Positions 17,057-26,151 of a DNA stretch of 41,697 nucleotides are shown in pieces. The notes beneath the pieces are model-generated. The model was not told the origin of the DNA. It did not search any database and worked only from the letters and a program-made list of their open reading frames with translations. The translations under genes and the position numbers were made by a program. Numbering within the stretch: position 1 is the stretch's first letter; each line of letters starts with the position of its first letter. This stretch comes from CAZLKN01 sp964560135 (lineage in GTDB: Bacteria; Actinomycetota; JAICYB01): NCBI GenBank assembly GCA_964560135.1, contig CAZLKN010000028.1:1-41697 (forward strand). The letters are read 5' to 3'.

Positions 17057-18304
17057 ATGGTCCTGATGCCACGCCTCATCGCCAGCCTGCTGGTGCTCGC
17101 CGCCCTCGTGCCCTGGGCCGGAGCCCGGGCATCCACCGAGCCCGAGGGTCCACCGGCGGGTATCGTGCGGCTCCTTCAGGACCGTGGCCGGGCCTACGAG
17201 ACGCAGGATCGCGACCTGCTCGAAGGCACGCTGGTGCCGGGGGCCTTCCGCCGGGAACAGCTCGACGTGTTCGACCGCGCCGGGGCGGTACGGTTCGGGG
17301 CCTACCAGGTGGCCGTGTCCACGCGCTTCTCGGGCGACATCGCCGGTGCGCGGGTGCGATCGCTGTATCCCGGAGCTGCGGTGGCTGCCTACCACGCGAC
17401 GGAGGAGACGGTGCTGGACGGCGTCGAGAACCGTCCTTTCGTGGAGGAGGTGTTCCTGACCTTCACCCGTGAGGAGTCCGAGGCCGGCGACCCCTACGAC
17501 GGGTGGCGCCTCGCCTCCGACACGGACTTCGACGTGCTGGGCGGGCTGTCGGCGCGGTACCCGTGGCACTTCGGTGATGTGGAGGCCGTACGCAGCGATC
17601 GCTTCCTGATGCTGGCCCACCCGAGCCAGGTCCCGGAACTGCGGGGGATCGTCCGGGTGGCCGAGGAGGCCTACGACGAGGTCGCAGCGTTCTGGCCCCG
17701 CCCGGTGGGGGAGCGGTACGTGATCGTCGTCCCGCGGACCGCCGACGATCTGCGGCGCATGATCCGCGCCACCGTGGACCTGTCCAAGTTCGTGGCCTTC
17801 GCCGGTGGCAGCGTCCGGCGGGATCCGGGATGGGAGCCCGCCGGGGTCCGCTTGTACGTGAACCTGGAGCGCTTCCGCGTGTACGGAGAGCAGGGCCAGC
17901 GGGTGACCCTGGGCCACGAGCTGATCCACGCGGTCACCCGTCCCGCGGCGGGGCCGTTCGTCCCCTTCTGGGTGGAGGAGGGGCTGGCGATGATGGGATC
18001 CGAACCCGAGGAGGGCATCCGCCACGCGCGCGGCCGTCCCGTTCCCCACGCGTTCCCCACCGACGATGCCTTCTTCGTCGGACCGGTCGGCGATATCGTC
18101 CGGACCTACCGGCGGTCCCAGGTCGCGCTCGAGGTCCTGCGAGCCCGTGAGGGCATCGACGGTGTGGCGGACTTCTACGAGGCGCTCGGCGCGGCGCGTG
18201 AGGCGCCGGGCACGGAGACCTACCACGTCGCGCGGGCACTCCGGGAGTCGGTCGGCTGGGATGCCTCGGAGTGGGAGCGGGCCTGGCTCGAGCGACTCCG
18301 GTGA
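17057..18304 (+). CDS. Exported HELIH zinc metallopeptidase (gluzincin-like)
   Basis: 415 residues, with a signal peptide at about 1-26 (MPRLIASLLVLAALVPWAGARA; a second ATG nine bases in is an equal start choice). The catalytic segment is HELIH at residues 287-291, followed by a WVEEGLA stretch about twenty residues later whose Glu is the expected third zinc ligand, as in peptidase clan MA. The N-terminal part (about 30-180) has no recognised domain and may be an NTF2-like or propeptide region. A secreted protease is likely; its target is unknown. Stop is 28 bases before thrS. Confidence 0.78.
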   Translation: MVLMPRLIASLLVLAALVPWAGARASTEPEGPPAGIVRLLQDRGRAYETQDRDLLEGTLVPGAFRREQLDVFDRAGAVRFGAYQVAVSTRFSGDIAGARVRSLYPGAAVAAYHATEETVLDGVENRPFVEEVFLTFTREESEAGDPYDGWRLASDTDFDVLGGLSARYPWHFGDVEAVRSDRFLMLAHPSQVPELRGIVRVAEEAYDEVAAFWPRPVGERYVIVVPRTADDLRRMIRATVDLSKFVAFAGGSVRRDPGWEPAGVRLYVNLERFRVYGEQGQRVTLGHELIHAVTRPAAGPFVPFWVEEGLAMMGSEPEEGIRHARGRPVPHAFPTDDAFFVGPVGDIVRTYRRSQVALEVLRAREGIDGVADFYEALGAAREAPGTETYHVARALRESVGWDASEWERAWLERLR

Positions 18305-18319
18305 CGCTGTGGCGTGGGC

Positions 18320-18325
18320 TACACT
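18320..18325 (+). promoter_or_regulatory. TACACT -10 box for thrS, leaderless-type
   Basis: TACACT is seven bases before the thrS ATG. No T-box or other leader fits in the 28 bases after the upstream gene. Confidence 0.55.
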
Positions 18326-18332
18326 GCCCGCT

Positions 18333-20264
18333 ATGGTCAAGCTGAAGATCGACGGCACCGAGCGCGAGGTCGCCGAGGGCGCGCCGATCGCCGAGGTGGC
18401 CCCCGAAGGGACGCTTCTGGCCCGCGTCGACGGAAACCTCGTGGACCTCTCGCGGGCGGTTACGGCGTCGATGGACGGCGCAGAGGTCACCTTCCCTCCG
18501 ACCGACCACCCGGACCTTCTCCAGGTGATGCGGCACTCCGCGGCCCACGTCCTCGCCCAGGCCGTCCTGCGGATGTTCCCGGACGCGAAATACGCGATCG
18601 GGCCCCCGATCGAGGACGGCTTCTACTACGACTTCGACCTGCCACGCACCCTCACCGAGGACGATCTCGGCGAGATCGAGAAGCACATGGCCGACATCAT
18701 CGCCGAGGACCAGAGCTTCCGGCGCGAGGAGGTCTCGAGGCAGGAGGCGATCCGTCTGTTCTCCGAATTCGACCAGCCCTTCAAGCGCGAGATCCTGGAG
18801 GGCGGCGACGAAGAGGGGCAGGTGAAGGTCGGGGAGGTCGTCTCGCTGTACCGCAACCAGGACGCCTTCACCGACCTGTGCCTCGGCCCCCACGTCCCCT
18901 CGACGGGCCACGTCCGCAACGTGAAGCTCCTGCGTGTCTCCGGCGCCTATTGGCGTGGGCGGGAGGACCGGCCGCAGCTCCAGCGCGTCTACGGGACGGC
19001 GTGGTTCACGGCGGAGGGTCTGGAGGAGTTCCTCCACCAGATCGAGGAGGCCCAGCGACGGGACCATCGGCGCCTCGGACGCGAACTCGAGCTCTTCACC
19101 TCGCCGCCCGAGGTGGGGGCCGGGCTGTTCGTCTGGCACCCCAAGGGTGGGCTCGTCCGGACGATCATCGAGGACTACTCGCGCGAGCAGCACCTCGCCC
19201 ACGGCTACGACATCGTGACCACACCGCACCTGGCCCGGGCGAGCCTGTTCGAGACCTCCGGCCACCTCGAGAAGTACGCGGACAACATGTTCCCGGCCAT
19301 GGAGGCCGAGGAGGGCGAGTACTACCTCAAACCGATGAACTGCCCCTTCCACGTGCTGATCTACCGCTCGAAGACCCGCTCCTACCGCGACCTGCCTCTG
19401 CGCTTCTCCGAGCTCGGGACGGTGTACCGCCACGAGCGCTCCGGAACGCTGCACGGCATGCTGCGGGTGCGGGGCCTGACCCAGGACGACGCACACATCT
19501 TCTGCCGCCCCGATCAGCTCGTGGACGAGATCCTCGGCGTGATGGACATGACGGTGGAGTTCTACCGCGTGTTCGGGTTCACCGACCCGGTGGTGCACCT
19601 GTCCACGCGGCCGCAGGTGACGATCGGGACCCCCGAGATGTGGGCCCGGGCAGAGGAGATCCTGCGGGAGGCCCTCGACGCGTCACCCTTCACCTACGAC
19701 GTCGCCGAGGGTGAGGGCGCCTTCTACGGTCCGAAGGTGGACTTCGACTTCCGCGATGCCATCGGTCGCCAGTGGCAGCTCACCACGATCCAACTCGACT
19801 TCGCGTTGCCCGAGCGCTTCGGTCTGGAGTTCGTCGGAGCCGACAACACCGCGCACCGCCCGGTGATGATCCACCGGGCGCTGTACGGATCGGTCGAGCG
19901 TTTCGTGGCGGTCTTCGTCGAGCACACGGCCGGGGCGCTGCCGCCCTGGATCGCCCCGGTCCAGGCCCGGGTCGTCCCGATCAACGACAAGATCCTCGAT
20001 GCGGCGGGACAGCTCGTCGGACGCCTGAAGGCAGCCGGGCTCCGGGCCGAGCTCGACACGTCGGGGGAGTCGATGAACTACATGATCCGCCGGGCCACCA
20101 TGGAGAAGGTGCCGTGGATGCTCGTGGTCGGGCCGCGGGAGCTCGATGCGGGCACGGTCTCCGTCCGTACCCGCGGAGGCTCGGATCGGCGGGGCGTCCC
20201 CGTTGACGACTTCGTCGCCGAAGCGACCGACGCCGTGACCTCCAAGGCGCTCGACGTCGACTGA
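18333..20264 (+). CDS. thrS: Threonyl-tRNA synthetase
   Basis: 643 residues, full length. Charges tRNA-Thr with threonine in the cytosol. Domains in order: TGS (about 1-62), editing N2 domain (about 65-230, with HSAAHVLAQAV and CLGPHVPSTGHV), class II catalytic core (about 240-530, zinc ligands beginning in MNCPFHVLIY) and anticodon-binding domain (about 540-640). Start chosen at the ATG placed by the -10 box; the frame extends upstream through the preceding gene. It leads the conserved actinobacterial thrS - HIT - pgsA block. Confidence 0.97.
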   Translation: MVKLKIDGTEREVAEGAPIAEVAPEGTLLARVDGNLVDLSRAVTASMDGAEVTFPPTDHPDLLQVMRHSAAHVLAQAVLRMFPDAKYAIGPPIEDGFYYDFDLPRTLTEDDLGEIEKHMADIIAEDQSFRREEVSRQEAIRLFSEFDQPFKREILEGGDEEGQVKVGEVVSLYRNQDAFTDLCLGPHVPSTGHVRNVKLLRVSGAYWRGREDRPQLQRVYGTAWFTAEGLEEFLHQIEEAQRRDHRRLGRELELFTSPPEVGAGLFVWHPKGGLVRTIIEDYSREQHLAHGYDIVTTPHLARASLFETSGHLEKYADNMFPAMEAEEGEYYLKPMNCPFHVLIYRSKTRSYRDLPLRFSELGTVYRHERSGTLHGMLRVRGLTQDDAHIFCRPDQLVDEILGVMDMTVEFYRVFGFTDPVVHLSTRPQVTIGTPEMWARAEEILREALDASPFTYDVAEGEGAFYGPKVDFDFRDAIGRQWQLTTIQLDFALPERFGLEFVGADNTAHRPVMIHRALYGSVERFVAVFVEHTAGALPPWIAPVQARVVPINDKILDAAGQLVGRLKAAGLRAELDTSGESMNYMIRRATMEKVPWMLVVGPRELDAGTVSVRTRGGSDRRGVPVDDFVAEATDAVTSKALDVD

Positions 20265-20773
20265 TGAAGCGCCTCTGGCGTCCCTGGCGCATGGCCTATA
20301 TCAAGGGGAGCGAGCGCCATACGTCCTGCTTCCTGTGCGACAAGGGGGACGCTACAGCCGCCGAACAGGACGAGGAGAACCTGGTGCTCGTGCGGGGGGC
20401 GGAGGTGTTCGCGCTGCTGAACCTGTATCCGTACAACACCGGGCACCTCATGGTGGCGCCGTACCGTCACGTGGGGGACCTCGATGAGCTCACGACCGGA
20501 GAGGTAGCGGAGATCTGGTCGCTGACGCGCCGTGCGGTGACGGCTCACCGCCGCACCACCCGGCCCCAGGGCTTCAACATCGGGGTGAACCTCGGTGAGG
20601 TGGCGGGGGCGGGCGTCCCCGGACATTTCCACCTGCACGTGGTTCCGCGATGGGGCGGCGACACGAATTTCATGCCGGTGGTGGGGGACACGAAGGTGCT
20701 GCCCGAACTGCTCACGGATACATACCGCACGCTCAGGCCGGGGTTCGACGAAACCGGCGAGGGGGAGGCGTGA
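20264..20773 (+). CDS. HIT-family nucleotide hydrolase/phosphorylase (Ap4A-type)
   Basis: 169 residues. The histidine triad is GHFHLHVVPRW, with the N-terminal CFLC zinc-like pair and the GFNIGVNLGEVAGAG loop typical of actinobacterial diadenosine-polyphosphate phosphorylases. Acts on dinucleotide polyphosphates or related phosphoramidates in the cytosol. Start ATG overlaps the thrS stop (TGATG), so it is co-translated. In mycobacteria the same gene follows thrS. Confidence 0.92.
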   Translation: MKRLWRPWRMAYIKGSERHTSCFLCDKGDATAAEQDEENLVLVRGAEVFALLNLYPYNTGHLMVAPYRHVGDLDELTTGEVAEIWSLTRRAVTAHRRTTRPQGFNIGVNLGEVAGAGVPGHFHLHVVPRWGGDTNFMPVVGDTKVLPELLTDTYRTLRPGFDETGEGEA

Positions 20774-20817
20774 ACCTCAGAACGGCCCCGGGTGTGGAGA
20801 TGGGTAGGAGGTGAGCG

Positions 20818-21294
20818 ATGAGACGCTCCAGGATGATGATGGTCGCGGTCACGGCGGCCTTGCTGGCGGTGGCCTGCGGTACGGCCGAGGAGGACATCGT
20901 GGGTGAAGGTCCGGATGCGCCGACCCCGGCCCCCGGTGCCCGGCTCGTTCTCGATCTCGAGATCGAAGGAGAGCTCGTGGCCGGCGAGCCGGCGGCCTTC
21001 GTGCTGACGCTGCGCAACGAGGGGGCCGGGTCGGTGGAGTTGACGATGCCATCGGGCCAGAAGGGCGACGTTGTGCTGACGCGGGACGGCGAGGAACGGT
21101 ACCGCTGGAGCGCCGAACGCGGGTTCACGATGGCGCTGGTGATGCTGGAGCTCGGCCCCGGCGATGAGGAGGTCTTCCGCCTCGAGGAGGAGGCGCTGGA
21201 CGTGGATGCCGGCACCTACGAGCTCGAGGCCACCTCCACCGCCGACCCCGGCCCCGAACCGGTCCAGAGGACGGTGGAGGTCCGGGCCTCGTAG
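20818..21294 (+). CDS. Lipoprotein with BsuPI-like domain
   Basis: 158 residues. A lipobox LLAVAC at about 15-20 predicts lipid anchoring outside the membrane. The mature part (about 45-155) matches the pattern of the BsuPI/intracellular proteinase inhibitor-like beta-sandwich: FVLTLRNEGAGSVELTMPSG, then DVVLTRDGEERYRWS. Whether it inhibits a protease is not shown. TAGGAGGTGAG just upstream is a good Shine-Dalgarno. Converges on the EF-G-like gene with 31 bases between. Confidence 0.8.
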   Translation: MRRSRMMMVAVTAALLAVACGTAEEDIVGEGPDAPTPAPGARLVLDLEIEGELVAGEPAAFVLTLRNEGAGSVELTMPSGQKGDVVLTRDGEERYRWSAERGFTMALVMLELGPGDEEVFRLEEEALDVDAGTYELEATSTADPGPEPVQRTVEVRAS

Positions 21295-21325
21295 CGCATG
21301 GCGGATCGCTGGCCTCGCATGGGGC

Positions 21326-23431
21326 TCAGTGCTTGCCGGCCCCCGCCTCTTCCTTGACGTGCTGGCTGGCGTCGATGACCTTCTGCTGGAGGTGCTGTGG
21401 GACCTCCTCGTAGTGGGAGAAGGTCATGGAGAAGGTTCCCCGTCCACCGGTGATCGATCTGAGGTCGATCGCGTACCGCTGCATCTCGGCCATGGGAGCC
21501 TGCGCGTGGACCACCTGGCGCCCGCGGCCGTGAGGTTCGGTGCCGAGGATCTTGCCGCGCTTGGCGTTGATGTCTCCCATGATGTCGCCGAGCATCGAAT
21601 CCGGCACCCGGATCCGCACGTCCATGACCGGTTCGAGGAGGGTGAGCTGGGCCTTGCGGCAGGCCTCCTTGAATCCCATCGAACCTGCGATCTGGAAGGC
21701 CATGTCCGAGGAGTCGACCGTGTGGTACTTGCCGTCGAACACGGTGACCTTGACGTCCACCACGGGGTAGCCGGCGAGGACGCCCTCGGCCAGTGCGCCC
21801 TGGATCCCCTTGTCCACGGACGGGATGAAGTTGTGCGGGATCGCACCCCCGGTGATCTCGTCCACGTACTCGTACCCGCCCCCCTCCGGCATGGGCTCGA
21901 CCCGCAGGTGGGCAACGGCGTACTGGCCGCGGCCCCCCGACTGTTTGATGTAGCGCGACTCGTACTCCGCACGGCCGCGGATCGTCTCCCGGTAGGGGAT
22001 CCGGAGCGGGAGCTGCTCCACCTCGACGCCGTACTTGCGTTTCATCCGCTCGAGGACGACGTGCAGGTGGGCTTCGCCCAGCCCGGAGACCAGCGTCTGG
22101 TGGGTCTCGGCGTTGCGCTCGACCTTCAGGACCGGGTCCTCCTCCCGCAGACGCTGCAGGGAGGTGGAAAGCTTCTCCTCGTCCCCCCGGCTCGACGGCG
22201 CCACGGCGACCGTCAGCACGGGCTCCGGGAACTCGATGGGCGGGAGGCAGATCGGATGGCCCTGCTCGCAGAGGGTGTCGCCCGTGTGGGTGTCGTTGAG
22301 CTTGGCCACGGCTCCGAGGTCGCCGGTGACGACCTGGGGCGCCGGCTCGTGGTCCTTGCCCCGGTGGAAGAAGATCTGATGGAGACGCTCGTCGCCGCCC
22401 TGTGCGGCGTTGGTCATGACGTGGTCGGGCCGGATGTTGCCCGAGAACACCCGGAACAGGGAGACCTTTCCGACGTAGGGGTCCGAGAAGGTCTTGAACA
22501 CGAAGGCGCACGAGGGCTCGTCGGGGGCCGGCCGGCGTTTCACCTCGCCGTTGGTGTCGGGCCCGGATGTTCCCGCCACCTCCGCGCGCTGCAGCGGGGA
22601 GGGCAGCAGGGCGCAGATCGTGTCCGCGAGAAGGTCGACGCCGATCAGGTGGGTCGCGGAGCACGCGAGGACGGGCACCGTGGAACCGGACAGCACGGCC
22701 CCGCCGATGCCGGCAGCGATCTCCTTCTCGTCGAGGTCCCCGGTCTCCAGGTACTTCTCGAGGAGCGCATCGTCGCCCTCCGCGGCGGCCTCGACCAGGC
22801 CCGCGTGGGATTCTTCCACCCGGTCCTGCACCTCGGCAGGCACCTCGCCCGCCGACCCCGTGGGGTTCTTCTGGTCGTAGGTGAAGCCCTGCATCCGGAG
22901 GAGGTCGACGACGCCCGTGAAGTCCTGCTCCTCGCCGGTCGGTACGTGGAGTGCGAAAGGCTTGGTCCCGAAGGCGTCCTCGAGCTGCTGGAGGGTGCGG
23001 GAGAAGGATCCCCGCTCGCGGTCGAGCTTGTTGACCACGATCAGTCGCGGCAGCTGGAGATCCTCGGCGATCTCCCAGATGAGCTCGTGCTGCACCTCGA
23101 CGCCGTCGACGGCGGACATCACGAAGACGCAGGCGTCCACCGCCCGCAGGGCCGCGGTGACGTCCCCCACGAAGTCGGAGTACCCGGGACAGTCGACGAT
23201 GTTGATCTTGTGGCCGTTCCATTCCACGGGCGCCAGGGACAGGGACACCGAGATCTGGCGTTCGTGCTCCTCGGGCTCGAAGTCGGTGACGGTGGTGCCG
23301 TCCTCGATCCGTCCGAGTCTGGTCGTGGCACCGGAGGCGAACAGGAGGGCTTCGGCCAGCATCGTCTTCCCCGAACCCCCGTGCCCGACGAGTGCGATGT
23401 TTCGGATCTGAGTCGGTTCGTACAGCTTCAT
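21326..23431 (-). CDS. fusA2: EF-G-like translational GTPase (EF-G2 type)
   Basis: 701 residues with the full EF-G domain order: G domain (about 1-270), domain II, III, IV (about 470-600, RGQYAVAHLRVEP) and V. G motifs: P-loop GHGGSGKT in place of the canonical GHIDAGKT, DCPGYSDF for DTPGH, and NKLDRE for NKMD. These replacements are typical of the EF-G2 paralogue group, not the canonical translocase. The biochemical role of that group is not settled. It lies on the opposite strand inside the thrS-to-pgsA block. Confidence 0.9.
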   Translation of the reverse strand: MKLYEPTQIRNIALVGHGGSGKTMLAEALLFASGATTRLGRIEDGTTVTDFEPEEHERQISVSLSLAPVEWNGHKINIVDCPGYSDFVGDVTAALRAVDACVFVMSAVDGVEVQHELIWEIAEDLQLPRLIVVNKLDRERGSFSRTLQQLEDAFGTKPFALHVPTGEEQDFTGVVDLLRMQGFTYDQKNPTGSAGEVPAEVQDRVEESHAGLVEAAAEGDDALLEKYLETGDLDEKEIAAGIGGAVLSGSTVPVLACSATHLIGVDLLADTICALLPSPLQRAEVAGTSGPDTNGEVKRRPAPDEPSCAFVFKTFSDPYVGKVSLFRVFSGNIRPDHVMTNAAQGGDERLHQIFFHRGKDHEPAPQVVTGDLGAVAKLNDTHTGDTLCEQGHPICLPPIEFPEPVLTVAVAPSSRGDEEKLSTSLQRLREEDPVLKVERNAETHQTLVSGLGEAHLHVVLERMKRKYGVEVEQLPLRIPYRETIRGRAEYESRYIKQSGGRGQYAVAHLRVEPMPEGGGYEYVDEITGGAIPHNFIPSVDKGIQGALAEGVLAGYPVVDVKVTVFDGKYHTVDSSDMAFQIAGSMGFKEACRKAQLTLLEPVMDVRIRVPDSMLGDIMGDINAKRGKILGTEPHGRGRQVVHAQAPMAEMQRYAIDLRSITGGRGTFSMTFSHYEEVPQHLQQKVIDASQHVKEEAGAGKH

Positions 23432-23535
23432 CCGATCGCCGATCCTTTCCCCGGGCCCCGTCGGCCCAGCCCTCGGCCCACAGTCCTGTCGGCCGGGTAC
23501 CGGAACGGTTTCGGCTCCCGGTCCCCAGCCCGGTC

Positions 23536-23541
23536 ATTATA
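23536..23541 (-). promoter_or_regulatory. Perfect TATAAT -10 box for the EF-G-like gene
   Basis: The minus strand reads TATAAT, the only AT-rich island between the divergent EF-G-like and pgsA genes. No good -35 is at 17 bases. It implies a leader of about 98 bases for the EF-G-like gene. Confidence 0.55.
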
Positions 23542-23589
23542 AGGGCGACGGTTTCCGAGCCCCCCGGGGCGGTTCGTAAGGAGGAACGA

Positions 23590-24171
23590 GTGCTCGACGC
23601 GAAGGCGCGCGAGGCGCTGTCCGGGATCCAGCTGAAGGCCGGCGCGCTCATCGGGCGGTCGGGGCTGTCGGCCAACGCCCTCACCGTGATCGGTGTCGGG
23701 GTGACGGGGGCCGCGGCCTGGCAGATCACCGAGCGGGCATGGCTGGCCGCAGGCATCCTGGTGCTGGCCAGCGGACTGGTGGACGTCCTGGACGGCGCCG
23801 TGGCCAAGGCCACCGGGACGATGTCCACCTGGGGAGGGTTCCTGGACTCGGTGGCCGACCGGATATCGGACGCACTGGTGCTGGGTGCGCTGGCCTGGGC
23901 CTTCCACGCGGAAGGGCACGACGTGGGCTTCGTGCTGGCGCTCGTGTCCCTCGCCGCGGCGGAGGTGACCTCGTACGTCCGCGCGAAGGCCGAGTCCCTC
24001 GGGTTCACCTGCCGGGTGGGGGTGATCGAGCGCGCCGAACGCTTCGTGCTGCTGGTCGTCGGGCTGCTCTTGGGGATCCTGGTGCCGGTGTTGTGGGTCC
24101 TCGCGGTCCTGTCGACGGTCACGGTCCTGCAGCGGGTCGTCCATGTCCGGGGGCAGGCCCGTGCCCTCTGA
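23590..24171 (+). CDS. pgsA: CDP-alcohol phosphatidyltransferase, phosphatidylinositol-phosphate synthase type
   Basis: 193 residues, GTG start five bases after a strong AAGGAGG (23578-23584). Integral membrane enzyme that joins a CDP-diacylglycerol to an alcohol phosphate. The signature DVLDGAVAK...GGFLDSVADRISD fits the family pattern D-x2-DG-x2-A-R-x8-G-x3-D-x3-D, with Lys for the Arg. Four or more hydrophobic spans follow. Gene order (followed by acyltransferase and PimA-like gene) identifies it as the inositol-phosphate enzyme, as in mycobacteria; sequence alone would also allow a glycerol-phosphate enzyme. Confidence 0.9.
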   Translation: MLDAKAREALSGIQLKAGALIGRSGLSANALTVIGVGVTGAAAWQITERAWLAAGILVLASGLVDVLDGAVAKATGTMSTWGGFLDSVADRISDALVLGALAWAFHAEGHDVGFVLALVSLAAAEVTSYVRAKAESLGFTCRVGVIERAERFVLLVVGLLLGILVPVLWVLAVLSTVTVLQRVVHVRGQARAL

Positions 24172-25060
24172 GGGGAAGCGCCATCCCGCCTACCTGCTGT
24201 ATCGGAGCGGGGCGGCCATCGCCTCCGCCGTCCCGGAGCGGCTCCTGTTCCCGGCAGCGGAGGGTGTGGGCTGGCTGGCGGCACGGCTGAACCGCAAGCG
24301 GCGGACGGTGGTCCGGCGCAACCTGCGCCGGGTGGTGGCGCCCGGGGAACTGGACGCCTGCATCGACCGGGCGTTCCGCTCCTACGCCCGCTACTGGATC
24401 GAGACGCTCCGGATCCCCAAGCCCGGGATGGAGCGGATCCGGCGCCGAACATCCGTGGAGGGCCTCGAGAACATGGCCCGGCACCTCGACGCCGGACAGG
24501 GCGTGATCTTCGTCACGGGACACGTCGGGAGCTGGGACGTGGCCGGCGGGTGGCTCGCGTCCCACGGATGGCGGGTGATGGCCATCGCCGAGAGCCTCGA
24601 GCCCCCGGAGCTGTTCGACATGTTCGCGCGCCTGCGCCGCGCCGTCGGCATCGAGGTGTTCCCACTCGGTCAGGCGTCGTCCGCTCGAGCGTTGATCTCC
24701 GGACTGCGGGAGGGGGCGGCGGTCGGCCTGCTGGCGGACCGGGACATCTCGGGATCGGGGGTCGAGGTGGAGTTCTTCGGGGAGAAGACGATGCTTCCCA
24801 CCGGGCCCGCGGTGCTGGCGATGCGGGTCGGAGTCCCGATCGCGGTCGGGGGCCTGTTCCAGCGTCCCGGCCGGAAGTACCACGGCGTGGTCCTGGATCC
24901 GATCCCGGTGGAGAAGACCAAGACCACCCCGGACGAGATCCGGGCACTCACCCAGCGCATCGCCCACGACCTGGAGCGGCTGATCCGCCACGACCCGGGG
25001 CAGTGGCACCTCTTCCAGCCCAACTGGCCCTCGGACCCCGGCTACCGGCACGCTACCTGA
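24143..25060 (+). CDS. Lipid A/PIM-type lysophospholipid acyltransferase
   Basis: 305 residues from the ATG at 24143; an in-frame GTG at 24161, six bases after GGGGGCAG, is an equally good start. Belongs to the LpxL/HtrB-like family that includes mycobacterial PatA, which acylates PIM mannose. The catalytic HxxxxD motif is GHVGSWD (about 120), preceded by VIFVT. A second block near 190-200 reads LLADRDISGSGVEVEFFGE. A basic/hydrophobic N-terminus suggests membrane association. Overlaps the pgsA end and is two bases from the next gene, so one operon. Substrate assignment rests on context. Confidence 0.88.
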   Translation: MSGGRPVPSEGKRHPAYLLYRSGAAIASAVPERLLFPAAEGVGWLAARLNRKRRTVVRRNLRRVVAPGELDACIDRAFRSYARYWIETLRIPKPGMERIRRRTSVEGLENMARHLDAGQGVIFVTGHVGSWDVAGGWLASHGWRVMAIAESLEPPELFDMFARLRRAVGIEVFPLGQASSARALISGLREGAAVGLLADRDISGSGVEVEFFGEKTMLPTGPAVLAMRVGVPIAVGGLFQRPGRKYHGVVLDPIPVEKTKTTPDEIRALTQRIAHDLERLIRHDPGQWHLFQPNWPSDPGYRHAT

Positions 25061-25062
25061 TC

Positions 25063-26151
25063 GTGCACATCGCCCTCGTCTGCCCATACTCCATGGCCCT
25101 CCCCGGAGGGGTGCAGGAGCATTGCCGCGGCCTCGCCCGGGCCCTTGTGGATCTCGGTGACGAGGTCACCCTATTCGCGCCGGACCTCGACGATGACGGG
25201 GACCTGGACGGCGTCGTCCAGATCACGCTCGGCGGGACGGTGAGGGTGCGCGCGAACCGCTCGGTGGCGCCGCTGGGTATCGACCCCCGGATGCTCGTGC
25301 GCTACGACCTGGGGATGGATCCGGCCGACGTCGTGCACGTCCACGAACCGTTCCTCCCCGCCGGCCTCGGCGCCTTGTTCCGGGCCCCCAAGGTCACCCC
25401 GGTGGTGGGCACGTTCCACGCCGCCGCGGAGCGCTCGCTGCCATACGCGATCGCGTCCCCCGTCCTGCGGCGGGTGGGCCGCCGGCTCGCCGCCACGACC
25501 GCGGTTTCGCCCGCGGCCCGGAGACTGGCGCACCGGTATCTGCGTGTCGATCCGGAGATCGTGCCGAACGGTGTCGACGTCGCCGCGTTCGCGGCCGCCG
25601 AGCCGGACCCGTGGGCTGCCGGCCTCGGCAAGGTGGTCCTGTTCGTCGGGCGGCCGGAGCCCCGCAAGGGATTCGAGATCGCCCTGCGGGCCTTCGCCGG
25701 AGCCGCCGCGGCCCGGGAGGACTGGCACCTGGTGTGTGTGCCCGCCCGCCCCGAGGAAGGCGGGCCGATCCCCAGCGGCGTGGCCTCACGCGTGCACCGT
25801 CTCGGCCCCCTGCCGCGCGCCCGCTTGCTGGCGCTGCACCGGGCGGCCGAGATCGTGGTCGTGCCGTCGCTCGGCAGGGAGTCCTTCGGTCTGACGGTGA
25901 TCGAGGGGCTGGCCGGCGCCTCAGCCGTACTCGCCAGTGACATCCCCGGGTACCGCTACGCCGGCGGCGACGCCTGCGACTACCTCCCGGTCGGCGATCT
26001 CCAGGCGTGGAGACGAGCGTTGGTGCGGCTGATGGACGATCCCGACGAACGCCGCCGTATGAGCGACGCCGGCCCCGACCGGGCCGCCGGATTCGACTGG
26101 CCGCGGATCGCCGAACAGACGCTGGACGTCTACCGGCGGGGGGGCGCCTGA
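25063..26151 (+). CDS. pimA: GT4 glycosyltransferase, PimA-like phosphatidylinositol mannosyltransferase
   Basis: 362 residues; GTG start two bases after the upstream stop. GT-B fold enzyme expected to add the first mannose from GDP-mannose to phosphatidylinositol at the inner membrane face. The N-terminal domain starts with HIALVCPYSMALPGGVQEH, the glycine loop region for sugar-lipid binding; HVHEPFLP follows. The C-terminal domain has FVGRPEPRKGFEIAL and the donor-binding RESFGLTVIEGLA (E-x7-E type). Order and start motif match PimA well. The downstream gene overlaps by one base. Confidence 0.9.
   Translation: MHIALVCPYSMALPGGVQEHCRGLARALVDLGDEVTLFAPDLDDDGDLDGVVQITLGGTVRVRANRSVAPLGIDPRMLVRYDLGMDPADVVHVHEPFLPAGLGALFRAPKVTPVVGTFHAAAERSLPYAIASPVLRRVGRRLAATTAVSPAARRLAHRYLRVDPEIVPNGVDVAAFAAAEPDPWAAGLGKVVLFVGRPEPRKGFEIALRAFAGAAAAREDWHLVCVPARPEEGGPIPSGVASRVHRLGPLPRARLLALHRAAEIVVVPSLGRESFGLTVIEGLAGASAVLASDIPGYRYAGGDACDYLPVGDLQAWRRALVRLMDDPDERRRMSDAGPDRAAGFDWPRIAEQTLDVYRRGGA

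Noticed and set aside
21164..23542. Plus-strand open frame of about 790 codons across the EF-G-like gene
   Set aside because: Antisense to a well-conserved GTPase; no domain in the translation.
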